The position numbers and the translations under genes were made by a program. DNA of 64,000 nt from Cercis canadensis (Eukaryota; Streptophyta; Magnoliopsida; Fabales; Fabaceae). The notes under the pieces are model-generated. The model searched no databases and had not been told where the DNA came from. It saw nothing but the letters and a program-made list of their open reading frames with translations. This document shows positions 38,376 through 50,602 of this stretch, in pieces (within the stretch, counting starts at the first letter, position 1; each line of letters starts with the position of its first letter). The stretch is from assembly GCA_003255065.1 (NCBI GenBank), contig QAOA01001034.1, positions 151,779 to 215,778 on the forward strand, read 5' to 3'.

Positions 38376-41300
38376 TAATTAAAAATATAATTAGAATTCT
38401 CTAAAATAAGGATACTTATTAGATAGCCTATAATGGTTGGCCCAATTGTTAAGTTGGAACTGTTTCGACAAAGATGTTTTTGGTTTGAATCTTATTGATT
38501 TTTTTGTTAGTAGGGATATACTAATTGTGTTGCACTCTGTCTTAGAATTGGAGCAATATATCTATCTTCTTATAGTAAAATATAAGAGAACAATTGTTGA
38601 AAAAAAAGTAAGCCTTAAAATTTGAGTAAAGTATATGCATTTATATGAGGATGTATAAATTTTTAAAAACTTACTTCCTTAATTTTAATATTAATGATTA
38701 TTCAAATACACTTTACTATGTATGAAACCTTTTTTTTCTTCTTCTCAAATTGTAAAATAAATTAATATTTAAAATGGTAAAAGAATTAGAATAAATTTTA
38801 TTAAACCTTTAGTTTTTTGAAGATTGAATATTCATATTATAATATATATTCACATATATATTTTTTTAAAAATTCTCTTATGAGAAAGTGAAAATATCTA
38901 AGTGAATAGTACCATTAAAATAATACTCTAAGTCTCTAACTACTTAAAAACAAGCACACTAAAATTTAATTTAAAGTCTTAAGAATCTCCTCAATCTTAA
39001 AGATTAAGTATATAACAACTTGAACAATTATACGAGTCTCTATAAAACCTTTAATTTTTCATGTGCAATTTATTTATTTATTTATTTATGTTCTTACAAA
39101 TTAAACAATTACCCCTTGAAGTTTCAAACTCAGGATAAAAACTCCTTCCATCAGTATTTCATCCATTACTTAATCAGAATCAGTCACAAAAGGGGCATAC
39201 TTTCCAAGGCTTAGGTGGATAAATTCCATAACTTCAAAACCTTAGGATGGGTAGCAGTGCAGGTGACAAAAGCTTTGTCAATATTAAACAAAGAAAAAGA
39301 CAAGAGTTTTCTCTAAATACTAAACATAATCTTAATGGATGGAAGTCTTTTTACACAAATTTAAATCCCAAAAAAATAAACTAACTTTGTGTATGTTTTC
39401 CAATTTCCATCCAAACAAACAAAAAATCTTTCTTTGTTTTTTGGATGTTGGGAATTAACACCACTTTGACGTTTCAAATCTGTCTATGAGCCCAAATAAC
39501 TATTGTGTGGCCTGTGTCCTTGGGCTTTCAATGCATTGAACTCATGGCCCATCTTACATATCATATATAAACTGTTTTACAAATAAATTCAATACTTATA
39601 TATTAATATGACTTATATATCTAAGTTTTAGAACATAAAAGAGTAATGTGTATTGAGTTTGTGAAAAAGAAAATACAATGTTACGAATTGTAATGTGTAT
39701 TGAGTCAAGTAATTTATTGTTATTGTGTTTGGATTTAATCCTTTATAAAAATAAAATGGTCTGAATTATCTAGAAATACATCTTGATGTTTGGAACAAAT
39801 TATGAACATAAAAAAATTTCTAATGATTTAATCCATATGTCTCTTTGATTCTACTGCTTTCTATTATTATGTACTAATTTTTGTTGTTGACTTTGTTCTC
39901 ATATGCACATCTCTTTATTCTGCTGTCTACTAAGTTGTAAGAATTTTTTGGTTTGTTTTAATGAAATTCCAATTTCACCCAAAAAAAAAAGCATAAAATT
40001 AATGATAAAAAAGCAATTAGCTACGCATGCAAAATTTTAATTTTTAAATCACATTAGCAAATTAAATATCTTATCTTGCATTTAAGCAACATTTTTTTTT
40101 TTTTTAAAAAAAAATTCCTTGAGTGGATGGAAATAAATTTGTTTTGGAAAAGGATCACAGCCTTTTCATCCTCTCTTATATTTCACAATCATATAATGGC
40201 CCAGCTCCAAGTTTGGAGGGAAGTGTTGAAAACGTGTCATGATTTTAAGCATGCTATTTGGTTCTACACTATTTTTTTTTTTTCTGATCAGAGACACCTT
40301 CACTTTTTCTCTAATTCCAATGAGAATTCCCCACTATCATTTTTGTTCTTTCTAATAATCCTTATTGGAGCTGCATCTTAAATCCCTCTTTCTTTTCTTT
40401 TCTTTTTTTCTTTTTCTTTTCCCAATAATATTGCACCTTTAATTAACCCATTATAATTAGGGACACTTCATCCTCCAATTCATAATCTTCTGGTAGGGGT
40501 ACCATTGTCTCCCACCAACTATTAGACTATTAGCTAGAGTTATATTTTGTACTAGGTGACTTAAATTCATTGTACTTCCTTTACATTTTGCTTTCTAAAA
40601 TATATATTATATATGGACTCCACTAATACTTTATTTAAAGCAATAGCATCGTCTCATCATAAAGGTTTAGATAATTTAAGAGAAAATAAGTTTAAACTTT
40701 TCTATTGTAATATACCCAAAAAAGAAAAAAAGTTTCTCTGGTACGATATAATAATTTTTTTTGGTTAAGCATGCATTTTAATTAGATATTTTATTTGTCA
40801 AGTTGGTGAAAAACAACATTTTTTATGCCACTTATTAAAATCTGTAAGCAGTATGTGAGCCAATTAGAGTAGGATTATTGGGGAAATTCCCAGCATATAT
40901 ATATAAATGTCTTAAATCATGCATTTTAATTAGGTCATTTAGTGAAGGGCATTCTGAATATGTCATATATAATTGACGTATATAAAACCTCTAATATTAT
41001 AAATTTTAGTGTGGAAATATTATATTTCAGGCAGAAAGAAAAGAAACATTCTCACAAATGTCTAATCACGCTTTCAACTTACTAGTGCTTAAAAGGTTAC
41101 ATATTATTCTCAAGTGCTTTCTATAAAAGGCAAGTGTGGTGGAATTCATTGTGCCCACCCAGATTCCCTTCTCTTATTTGTTATTTAGATTAATGAAACC
41201 AATTTGATTTGTGTAAAACGATTGCAATTATTCAAGAGGCTATCTGATTTTTGCTGTTTCTTTCCCCTCCTCTTTTCATTTCATAAGAGGTGGATCTATG

Positions 41301-44300
41301 TCAAAGTGTATTTCTCTTTTGCCAATTTGCTGAGTTTATTAATTAATAGATATATCAGCTAGTCATAATCATTATGCTGAAAGATAAAAAGGAGAAAATA
41401 CTTTTATCTGCTCTTTAATTTGAAGCTAATCACAATCTATTTATTTATTATCGTGCTCGCCATTCAGTTGTTTGGTAAATCACCCAGAAGCTTTAAATCG
41501 CATTGGACGATTTGCAGATGGTCAAGAAAATGTAAATTCTAAATATGTTTCATACTTCCACTTACATTAACCTCTTCACCCTTTTAGCTGCATCACAAAG
41601 CGTTTGTTTGGAAGTTAGAGGGAAAATGAAAGGGAATGAGGGAATAAAATGAGACTTTACTTTCTTTTCTATATATGCGCTTCAAGTAGCTTCTAATAAA
41701 ATGTTTATAAACATATATAGTTCTTGATTGAGACTATATATATATATATATAGAATCACACAGAAGAAGGGAGAATGGTTGGAGATGGAGCAGAATGGCA
41801 TCCACCAAAGAAGAATATATGCATTTTGGCATTCTTGAAGAAGGTATAAATCTATAAATAAATATACTTCTCTACATATATACCATATAGGTGGAGATGA
41901 GTAATAGTTTGTTCAGTAATATATGCTACGATTGGAATCCTCTTTTCAATTCCTTGAACTAATTAATTAAGATTGTTTTTAAACAAAATGGAGGATCCAT
42001 AAATGACTATATGGGAAAATATTGATAACCCTTTTGAAATGTGAGATGAGGGCCATGAGGGACATTCCCAAAAACCAACAAGATTTCCATGTATACTTAA
42101 TTATTCGATGATTGACAGTGATTTTTCATATATTTTAACTTAAACGAAAGAACCCTAGAAGAGATAGAATTAAAGGAAAGGAGGTCGGGGTAGAACATTA
42201 ATAATTAGTTGTAAAGGCTAGGAATGCTAGCCAGTCTCTTCTGTGTATTGTTTTATGTTCTAGCTAGTGCGCATTTGTGGGTCATAATAATATATATATT
42301 ATGGTCAATGTACCCAAAACATATGCTTAATAACTATTAAATGAACCCCAGTGTTACATAGGGAAATATCTGACATACACAGCTACATCAAATGCCTTAT
42401 TTATTTAGCTTTCACCTCAGAAAAGATAGATTGCTGTAGTTGCTTTTCAAATTTCAACCCTCGATAACCTTTTCATTTGTGCTTTATTATAAACTATAAT
42501 ATGCAGTTGGCTCAGAAGATTTATACCTGTAATTTCCAATAGAAGTATTGAATTGAGAATAAGAAAAGACTGATTCTGATAAACTCTTAACCTAATTGAT
42601 TTATTTACATATGGTTTATTATTAATAATTAAGGTAAGTTCCCCTTTAACTTAAAGCGAGACCTTTGTCAGTTGACTTCAAGGGGGATGCACTTTTAGGT
42701 GCTATATAGTCCACAAGAGTCTCATTCTTGGTATATTAAGAGCATAGCTATGATCTATACTTGCATTATAAGCTACTTGACCAAGTTGCTACACCACCAA
42801 TTTAACTTTGCAGCTTTTGTTTCTACTTTTTACCACACTGAAAATTAAAATAGGAGCATGAGATTCATTACCTTTGTAACATGCAATCACTTTACAGAAA
42901 TTAATGTGACCATAATTTTATGAATACTAAAATTATTTAATTTGATTGGGATCATAGCCTGACAAGTGATTCTTAAATACAATATTCTGAGTTTAAACTC
43001 TCATTGTCTAGCTAGCTACTGTGTCTCAATTCCGTTAGAAAAAAGAGACAAAAAAATAGAGTAATGCTCCTTGTTACACACACACAATTATAAATATAGA
43101 AGTGTGTTGTGAAGTACATACCAGATATTTTGTGTGAATTCAAAGATTGTAACGTAATAAATTAGTGGTTTGTGATACGTGCTGCGCCATTTGCGAGCAT
43201 TGGGGGGCCATTGCTCTTTCATTGCTCTTCTGGGCCTCTCCTTTTGACTCGAGTATATACTTGCACAGCCACATCGATCCACGCTAAAACTTTATTAAGA
43301 AAATGCTTAGTAAAGACAAGTATACGTAGGTATATGATAGGATGAAAATGAAACTGCAAAATCAGTATACAAACTTTGCAATTTGAATGCATGTTAGGGG
43401 ACCATTTGCTCTTGCTTCTATGCTATGCTTATTCTGCACTTTTCTTCTTTATTTGAGTAATTGCAGTTGCAGAACAACAACATCCATGCTAAAGCTTTAC
43501 TAAGAAAAATGCTTAGTAAAGATGCTGCAAAATCAGCTTCAATTTTGAAATTGCATTTCATGGAAGATGGCATCATGGTGTCGAAAAATGGATATTCCAT
43601 TTCCAGTCATGATCTGTAATCCGTACTCAAACATAGCTCCATAAGAACAAAAGGAGGAAAGGACTAGGCTCGCTCACCAGGATCAGTCTTTGTGCTACCT
43701 ATAACAAAATTTGTCAGATGATGGCCACCAACAATGGCCTAGATTCTTCCTCATTATAGATGTTGCATACGCAGTAATTACTTATATGACAACTCATCGT
43801 CCTTTAGCACGAAAATAAGTTGACCATGTAATATACCCAATGAAACATCCAATCAAGCATCCTAATTCTGGGAAAATTAGGGAGCCAGTAAGTCTCAAAG
43901 CAGGAATCTTGCAGAGAAAGATGTATCTTTGAGGGCCAGGGTTAGGATACCTATGCCAATGTAGGGTTTTAGATTTTGTATCGAGGCATGCATATATGGA
44001 CCTGCCTTGGATATGGGTTGGATTCAATTAAAGATGTAGACATCTCAAGTTAGATATTTACTTTCTATTTTTTTTTAAAGATTTTAAATATATGAAGCAC
44101 GGATACTTTTTTTTTTTAAAAAAAAAACATATCAATGTTCAAAAGTGAAGCCATGATATCTTTTAAAGGGTCCAAATACATATAAAAAAACTCTTAAAAT
44201 CTAAGATCTGAGGGACAATTTCAAATTGAAATTCACACACATTCTAAAAACTCAATTTTTCTAGAGGATCAAAATTCATGCATTATTAACTAAAAATGTG

Positions 44301-44983
44301 AAAACATTTTAGCTGATAAATTAATAAAAGATTAAGGTTGTGAAGTGTGTGCAAATGTTTGTGAAAATAATATTACTCCAGATAAAATATTAATTATTTT
44401 TTAACAACTAAGTTGCATTTGATGAACTCTTTTATTATAAATGTTATATAGTGTATGGAATTATATGTTATTATATAATTGTATATTATATAACACTCAA
44501 TTTTGTTAATGCAATACCCTATTTAATGTCTAAATATAATATATATTAATTTATCTTTATTTAATATAATTTTTTTTTAGTAAACTATAAAATCACTTAT
44601 TTACTATAGAAAGTTTTTAGTCAAAGTTAAAAACTTTTTATATTAATTGAGAGTAATTTAGTCTATATCATATTTAGATATTAAATAATATATAACATTA
44701 ATAAAATAAGATATGAAAATAATAGATCTGATTATATATACTAATAGAAGTACCTTGGGGTAGGGGATGGCCCTTAAGGTAGTAGCTTCGTCCATGTTGG
44801 TATCCCACGGATATGGACACGTTGACTCTCAACACTTCTAAGTATACTCTTTTATTTAAAAAAAAAAAACTATCGAATTTTAAGCTTTGGCACTTCTTCA
44901 ATTAATATAAACTTCTAATCATGTTCTAATACACATATAACCATATTATAGGTTTTATATATTTCTTTCTTACTTATATATCT
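38376..44983. other. Long intergenic desert
   Basis: 6.6 kb of AT-rich DNA with TA microsatellites (for example about 41725-41752). No exon chain, RNA gene or protein domain is recognisable. A hairpin-bearing direct repeat at 43272-43535 is listed separately. Confidence 0.55.
43272..43535 (+). repeat. Hairpin-containing direct repeat
   Basis: A ~45-base module recurs at about 43272-43316 and 43480-43535. The second copy has a perfect stem CTTTACTAAG / CTTAGTAAAG (43495-43504 with 43512-43521) around a 7-base loop. The first has the same stem with a mismatch. Confidence 0.65.
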
Positions 44984-45283
44984 ATCAATACCTTAGAAGC
45001 ACTGGGACGTGAAAAACCAGCGCGTCCCTATTTTGGGGACGGGGATGAAACGCGTTCCACAGTGCGGAGATAGCAGAAATTCGTTTTCCAGGAGTTTTTT
45101 TTTTTTTTTTTTTTCACTTTAACGTTTCGAAACTCAAAATTTCGTCCAAAAAACGTGCGCGAAACGGCTGCAAAATCCCAGACAGAGTCGAACAGCGTTT
45201 GGTTAACTAGTAAATGGCTTAAGTGGAATGGCGCCATTTTGCAATGACCGGTCCTTGCCCATAAGTGGAACGACGCCGTTTTC

Positions 45284-45954
45284 ATGTGTTATGGGAGCTG
45301 AAAATTGCCCAAAACGGCGCCGTTTCGCAGTGAGAATATTTCTTCTTCCCTAACTCGATTTCAAAACCTAAATTAGCCAATTTCTTCACCATTTTCACCC
45401 TAGTTGTAGCTCCAACTCCTCTTCATCCTCCTCGGTGGTGCCTTAGTTCTTCCTCCATTGCTGAACCAAGTGAAGACTCGGTAGATTAAAGGCTATTGAA
45501 GATACTTGGGTGGTCAATTTTGAGGTAAAATGACTTCATCTCCCTTTGATAATTCTAGTAGTTTTGGTAGTAGACCAATTGTTGAAGAATCATTATCTAA
45601 TGCTCAAAAAGAGGGGACNATGTGTTGTGGGAGCTGAAAATTGCCCAAAACAATGCCGTTTCCCAGTGAGAATATTTCTTCTTCCCTAACTCAATTTCAA
45701 AACCTAAATTAGCCAATTTCTTCACCATTTTCACCCTAGTTGTAGCTCCAACTCCTCTTCATCCTCCTCGGTAGTGCCTTAGTTCTTCCTCCATTGCTGA
45801 ACCAAGTGAAGACTCGGTAGATTAAAGGCTATTGAAGATACTTGGGTGGTCAATTTTGAGGTAAAATGACTTCATCTCCCTTTGATAATTCTAGTAGTTT
45901 TGGTAGTAGACCAATTGTTGAAGAATCATTATCTAATGCTCAAAAAGAGGGGAC
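45284..45954. repeat. Direct duplication across an N join (probable assembly artefact)
   Basis: 45284-45618 and 45620-45954 are both 335 bases and differ at only a few sites, several of them CG to TG or CA changes. The only separator is N at 45619. Confidence 0.88.
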
Positions 45955-46533
45955 TCCTCTTTGGGAGTATGTGACTGTTATTGATCATGGAAATAAGAAG
46001 AGTGGTGGGACTAAATATTGACAATGTAATTTTTGTAATGGTATTTTTTAAGGATCATACTCTAGGGTTAGGAACCATTTATTGAGAGCTTCTGTATTGG
46101 GTATACAAGTGTGTCCAAATGTGACTAGTGAGAATATAGCATCAATGAAAGCCATGATTAAGGTAGGTGAAGCTAGAAAAAAACCTAAGAAAGTTCCATT
46201 ACCTCCTAGGCTTAGTCCTATGGTTGAGGAAGCAAGTGGGGGAAATGAAAGAAGAGCTGTTGGTCCTCTTGAAAAAGCTTTCAACCAAGGAATTATATAG
46301 AACAAATTAAGTCTGAAATTGCAATGATGTTTTATTCAGCTAGTTTGCCTTTTAATCTTGCACGTAATCCTCATTACATAAATGCATTTCAAATGTGTAC
46401 AAATAACATTATTTCTGGTTTTGTGCCTCCTGGTTATAATGCATTGAGAACTACTTTGTTGCAAAGAGAGAGGGCAAATGTTGAGAGATTAATGCTACCA
46501 ATTAAAGAGACCTGGAAGGAGAAAGGGTTGGCC

Positions 46534-46598
46534 AAAGGTTTAGTGGAATAACTATGGAGGGAGATTGGAACTAAAGGTTTGGTGGAATAACTATGGAG
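46534..46598 (+). repeat. 26-base direct repeat at the hAT deletion junction
   Basis: AAAGGTTTRGTGGAATAACT, then ATGGAG, lies at 46534-46559 and 46573-46598, exactly where the transposase middle is missing. Confidence 0.8.
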
Positions 46599-47129
46599 CT
46601 GCTGCCACTTTACTCCAAGCACTTGTTTTGAAGCTTCTTGGCCAACCATGTTCATCATCTTGCTGTGAAAGAAATTGGAGTACATATTCCTTTATCCATT
46701 CACTGAAGAGAAACTTGATGAACCCTCAAAGAGCTGAAGATTTAGTATTTGTTAAATCTTCGTCTTTTGTCAAGGAAAAGTGACAAATATTTAATGGGAG
46801 ACACCAAAAATTGGAATGTTGTTGGAGATAATTGGGAGCTATTTGATGGAGTTAATGGTCTTGAAGTTGCTAGCTTATCACTTGATGAACCTGAGATAGA
46901 AGCTGTACTCATTGCTGATGGTGGTGGTGGTAGTAATGAAAATGATGAAATTAATAGTATTATGATTTGAATTTTGATTGATAATTTATATTTTGAAGTA
47001 ATAATTAATACTTGTTAGTTGTTATTTATTTGCTAAGGATTTATGTTGATTTTTGTAATGCTTGAGAATTTTAAAATTGTTCATTTTAATGATTTTTGGT
47101 TGATATTTGTTAAGGATTTGATACATAAT

Positions 47130-47132
<3 letters not shown>

Positions 47133-47171
<39 letters not shown>
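47133..47171. repeat. (TA)n microsatellite inside the hAT element
   Basis: About 19 TA units near the right end of the element. Confidence 0.9.
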
Positions 47172-47174
<3 letters not shown>

Positions 47175-47281
47175 GACGTGGCGTCCCCGTACTCTTGTTT
47201 TTGAAAAATTGCTGTACCAACGTTTCATACCCGTACCGGAGATGAGACGCGTCCCCGTCCCCGTGCAACATAGATCAATAC

Positions 47282-50102
47282 TATTGAAGTTATGAAAATT
47301 TTAGTTAAAATATAATATATGTCTAAGTCGTGTTATATATATATAAACAAGAAAATAATAGATTACTTTGTCCAAATGAAAATAAGTTACATATCTCTAT
47401 ATTGCAATACAAGGAGGAGGCTAGCAGCTAACAGCAAAGGGAAAAATGGGATCGTTGTTATGATACTTAACATCTTTTAATATATGTGATGAAAATGATA
47501 ATCAAAATGTAATGCCTTCAATTTAAAATGAAATGAAAATGGAAAGAAGATTATCACACCTTGTTAATTAATCCGTTTTAAGACTCATACTGATCAACGG
47601 TGGGGTGGGATAACATTGGAAAATTACGATCTCTGGTTTGATTCCCAATTTACAATAAAAAAAGCATAACCTTTAGTACTGTGAAATTAAAACATAAAGA
47701 ACAAAAATTTGGTTTTTTATTTTACAAAAAATAATATAACTGTGAAAAATAGTTTTCTGAAAATATTTCTCTAGAAAATGTTACATTCTCATAAATCTTT
47801 TGATGTTTAATTTATTCCTAAAAATTACTTCTACTTCTAAGAAAATTCATATTCATCTCTTTTTAAAGGTTTGTTTTTTTGTTACAAAAAAAATATTTTT
47901 TTTGTCAATATATACTGACTTCCGAAAAATAAAATATTTTCTCAACAAATTAGAAATAGATAACGTTTTCCAGTGGATGATATTTCGTAAAAATAATACG
48001 AACTCAATTAAAATTACAAGAGAATTGTCATTTGACTAGATATGATCACTCCCCTGAGAGGAATCATTTCATGGAAGAAAAAGAAGAGATATTACACATA
48101 AACAAGCTAAATGAAAAAAATCATCAAAAAGGTTTTGCTCACGTGTCAGAAGGGAGTTCATGAAGGAAATAATCTTGGAAGAATATTGAGATAGCAAGGT
48201 ATATGTTAGGTGTTATGTCTAAAACAAAAATACAGACAATAAGATAAGAAAATATTCTCCAAAAAAATTGGATGATTCTCTTGACAACATAGTGCGAGTG
48301 TGCGACGATAAAGCAATAGGTGACTTTAGAAATGAAATAGTACTGTGTAATTCTATTCACATTTAACATCCCACAAGTTGTTCAGAGTAAAGTATGGAGA
48401 ATTCGTAAATGACTCGGAAATTCTTGTTTCATGCAAGATTTTTGATAGTAAAGGTATAAACTCTTTTGCAATTGAAGGATATACATACGTTTATAGAAAT
48501 AAGAGAAGGGTAATATTGATCCACCAACGTGTCATTTCTCATCTTCAAATTCTCTACTTTAACTGTAAACTAGTTTTTAAGGAAGTTTGACAACAAAACT
48601 TAATATTTCTTTATGTTCCATGTGTTAAAAAATGTACATGTTATTCATAGTTTTCCTAGAGAATGAAAAAAAATCAAAGTGTCACATAAAGCACATTCCT
48701 ATCACATTCACCAATCCAATCTAAAGTATTCTTAATATGTGTGTGATGTACTCAGAGAGAAATTTCAATGAACAATGGAAGCTTAATTTCAGTCGCGATA
48801 TATAACTTTGAAGCTGAAAGCCAAGAAGAAAGGCAGAATATTATTTTGGCGATTAACATATTTGATATTTTATTTCATATAAGGAGAAAAAACCTTTTCA
48901 AGAGCAAAACCTATCCAGACCTATTTATTCTTTTTAGTGCTCACCAAAAAGGAATATACAAATGATATCAAATGTTTAAAGATGATATATATTACCCGAA
49001 GCATATATGATAATCCAAAATGTTTTCTGAATTACTGTTTAAACCTTAAGATGTTTTATAATATATTTGCTTCTAAAAGCATCTCCAAATTAAAGAAGTA
49101 GGACGTATTACAACTTGAATCTATGACTGTTTCTAAAAAGCAAATATTCTTTTAGTTACATAATGAAAAAAATTTGAATCCTAATATCTTACAAACTATC
49201 AAGAACAGTCGTCACTAGACCATAAAATTAATTTATGGTTTTCTAATACTAGCTGCCTATAGAATCAGCTTGGAAGTGCTATGTGGGCTATCTACTTTTT
49301 CTCAACGTCGTTGTGATTGCCAATTTCCATCACCAGCATCTAAATCTCACTTTCTCTAGTTGAGTTAAAGATAAAAAGTCATTCTAGGTCTCTAAATGAG
49401 AGCTTAATAAGCTTTTAATATTAGTTGAATTTTGACATAGTACGAAAGTTTCACTATAACCAAGTGGTCACAAGTTTGATATTAAGCTTTTAGAGTGATT
49501 GGCTCTTCAAGAAATGTTTCTTAATCAACATCATGACTAGTACAGTGAGAGCCTTCAAATCAGCACTACCCTTGAAAATCCTACTCGGAATTAGTTGACT
49601 GACCTTGTCCAAATNCTAAATCTCACTTTCTCTAGTTGAGTTAAAGATAAAAAGTCATTCTAGGTCTCTAAATGAGAGCTTAATAAGCTTTCAATATTAG
49701 TTGAATTTTGACATAGTACGAAAGTTTCACTATAACCAAGTGGTCACAAGTTTGATATTAAGCTTTTAGAGTGATTGGCTCTTCAAGAAATGTTTCTTAA
49801 TCAACATCATGACTAGTACAGTGAGAGCCTTCAAATCAGCACTACCCTTGAAAATCCTACTCGGAATTAGTTGACTGACCTTGTCCAAATCATCCCCACC
49901 TTGTATGTATTCCTTGAAACTTTGAAAGTTCTATTCTACTACCATCAATATGATTCCAGAGTAGCTACTTGTCCTTATAGCTAGAATGTTTGCTCTCTCT
50001 CAGTGTGTATTAGAGTATGTTTTTTTGGGTGGATGAAAGGTTGTTGTTGGTTAATGTTAGTTATTACTGATATATGCAGAGATGTCCCACATAACCAAAC
50101 CC
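47282..50102. other. Intergenic upstream of the YUCCA gene
   Basis: AT-rich. Includes the N-join duplication at 49340-49890. No gene seen. Confidence 0.5.
49340..49890. repeat. Direct duplication across an N join (probable assembly artefact)
   Basis: 49340-49614 and 49616-49890 are 275 bases each and nearly identical (I see one T/C difference), separated only by N at 49615. Confidence 0.9.
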
Positions 50103-50124
50103 CTTTAACACACTCATAACTTTT

Positions 50125-50134
50125 CATATATATA
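50125..50134 (+). promoter_or_regulatory. Possible TATA box of the YUCCA gene
   Basis: CATATATATA lies about 470 bases upstream of the ATG. It would imply a long 5' leader that includes the TA microsatellite at 50371-50396. Other TATA-like runs exist nearby. Confidence 0.2.
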
Positions 50135-50602
50135 CACACACGCACAGATATAAATTACCCCAGTGCAGACCCATTGAGAATAACACATCTATCTCTAAGT
50201 ACAGCTGGTGTGTGTTTAGCTCCTTTCCTACTCTTGCTTCCCGCTTTCTCCTTCACCGAACAAAGCAAAAGTTCAATTCCTCAGTCACTCAAGCAAATCA
50301 CACTGTTAGTATCTCATATTTCCGAAACCCAGAAAATCAAATCCTCCATTTGTCCCATATATATATAGACATATATATATATATATATATATATATCTTC
50401 TGTTCTAATTAAGACCACACATCCTTTTCTATCAACCCCCAGTTTCTATGTTAGGAGGAAGAGAGAGAGGCTGTAATGAGTTTTGTTTCATGCTTCTCTT
50501 TCTTGGCTTCAATTTGGCATGACTTGTGCAGCACCTGAAGCTTAGCAGGGTTCAAATTCTTTACATAGTACCTCCTACCCCTTGTGGCTTTTCTGGTTTT
50601 TC

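Larger units (their letters stand above)
44992..47273 (+). mobile_element. hAT DNA transposon, internally deleted, with 8-base target duplication
   Basis: The left end CTTAGAAGCACTGGGACG and the complement of the right end CTATGTTGCACGGGGACG match at 13 of 18 bases. ATCAATAC flanks it on both sides (44984-44991 and 47274-47281). Inside are plus-strand transposase pieces: a BED-type zinc-finger region (WEYVTVIDHG, QCNFCNG, SYSRVRNHLL), a middle part (SASLPFNLARNPHYINAF) and a C-terminal dimerisation-like part (CERNWSTYSFIHS, SLDEPEIEAVLIADGGG). The catalytic core between KETWKEKG and AATLLQ is missing and there are in-frame stops, so it cannot encode a working enzyme. N at 45619 divides two 335-base haplotype copies of the first ~330 coding-side bases, so the true length is about 1.95 kb. 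Confidence 0.92.
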
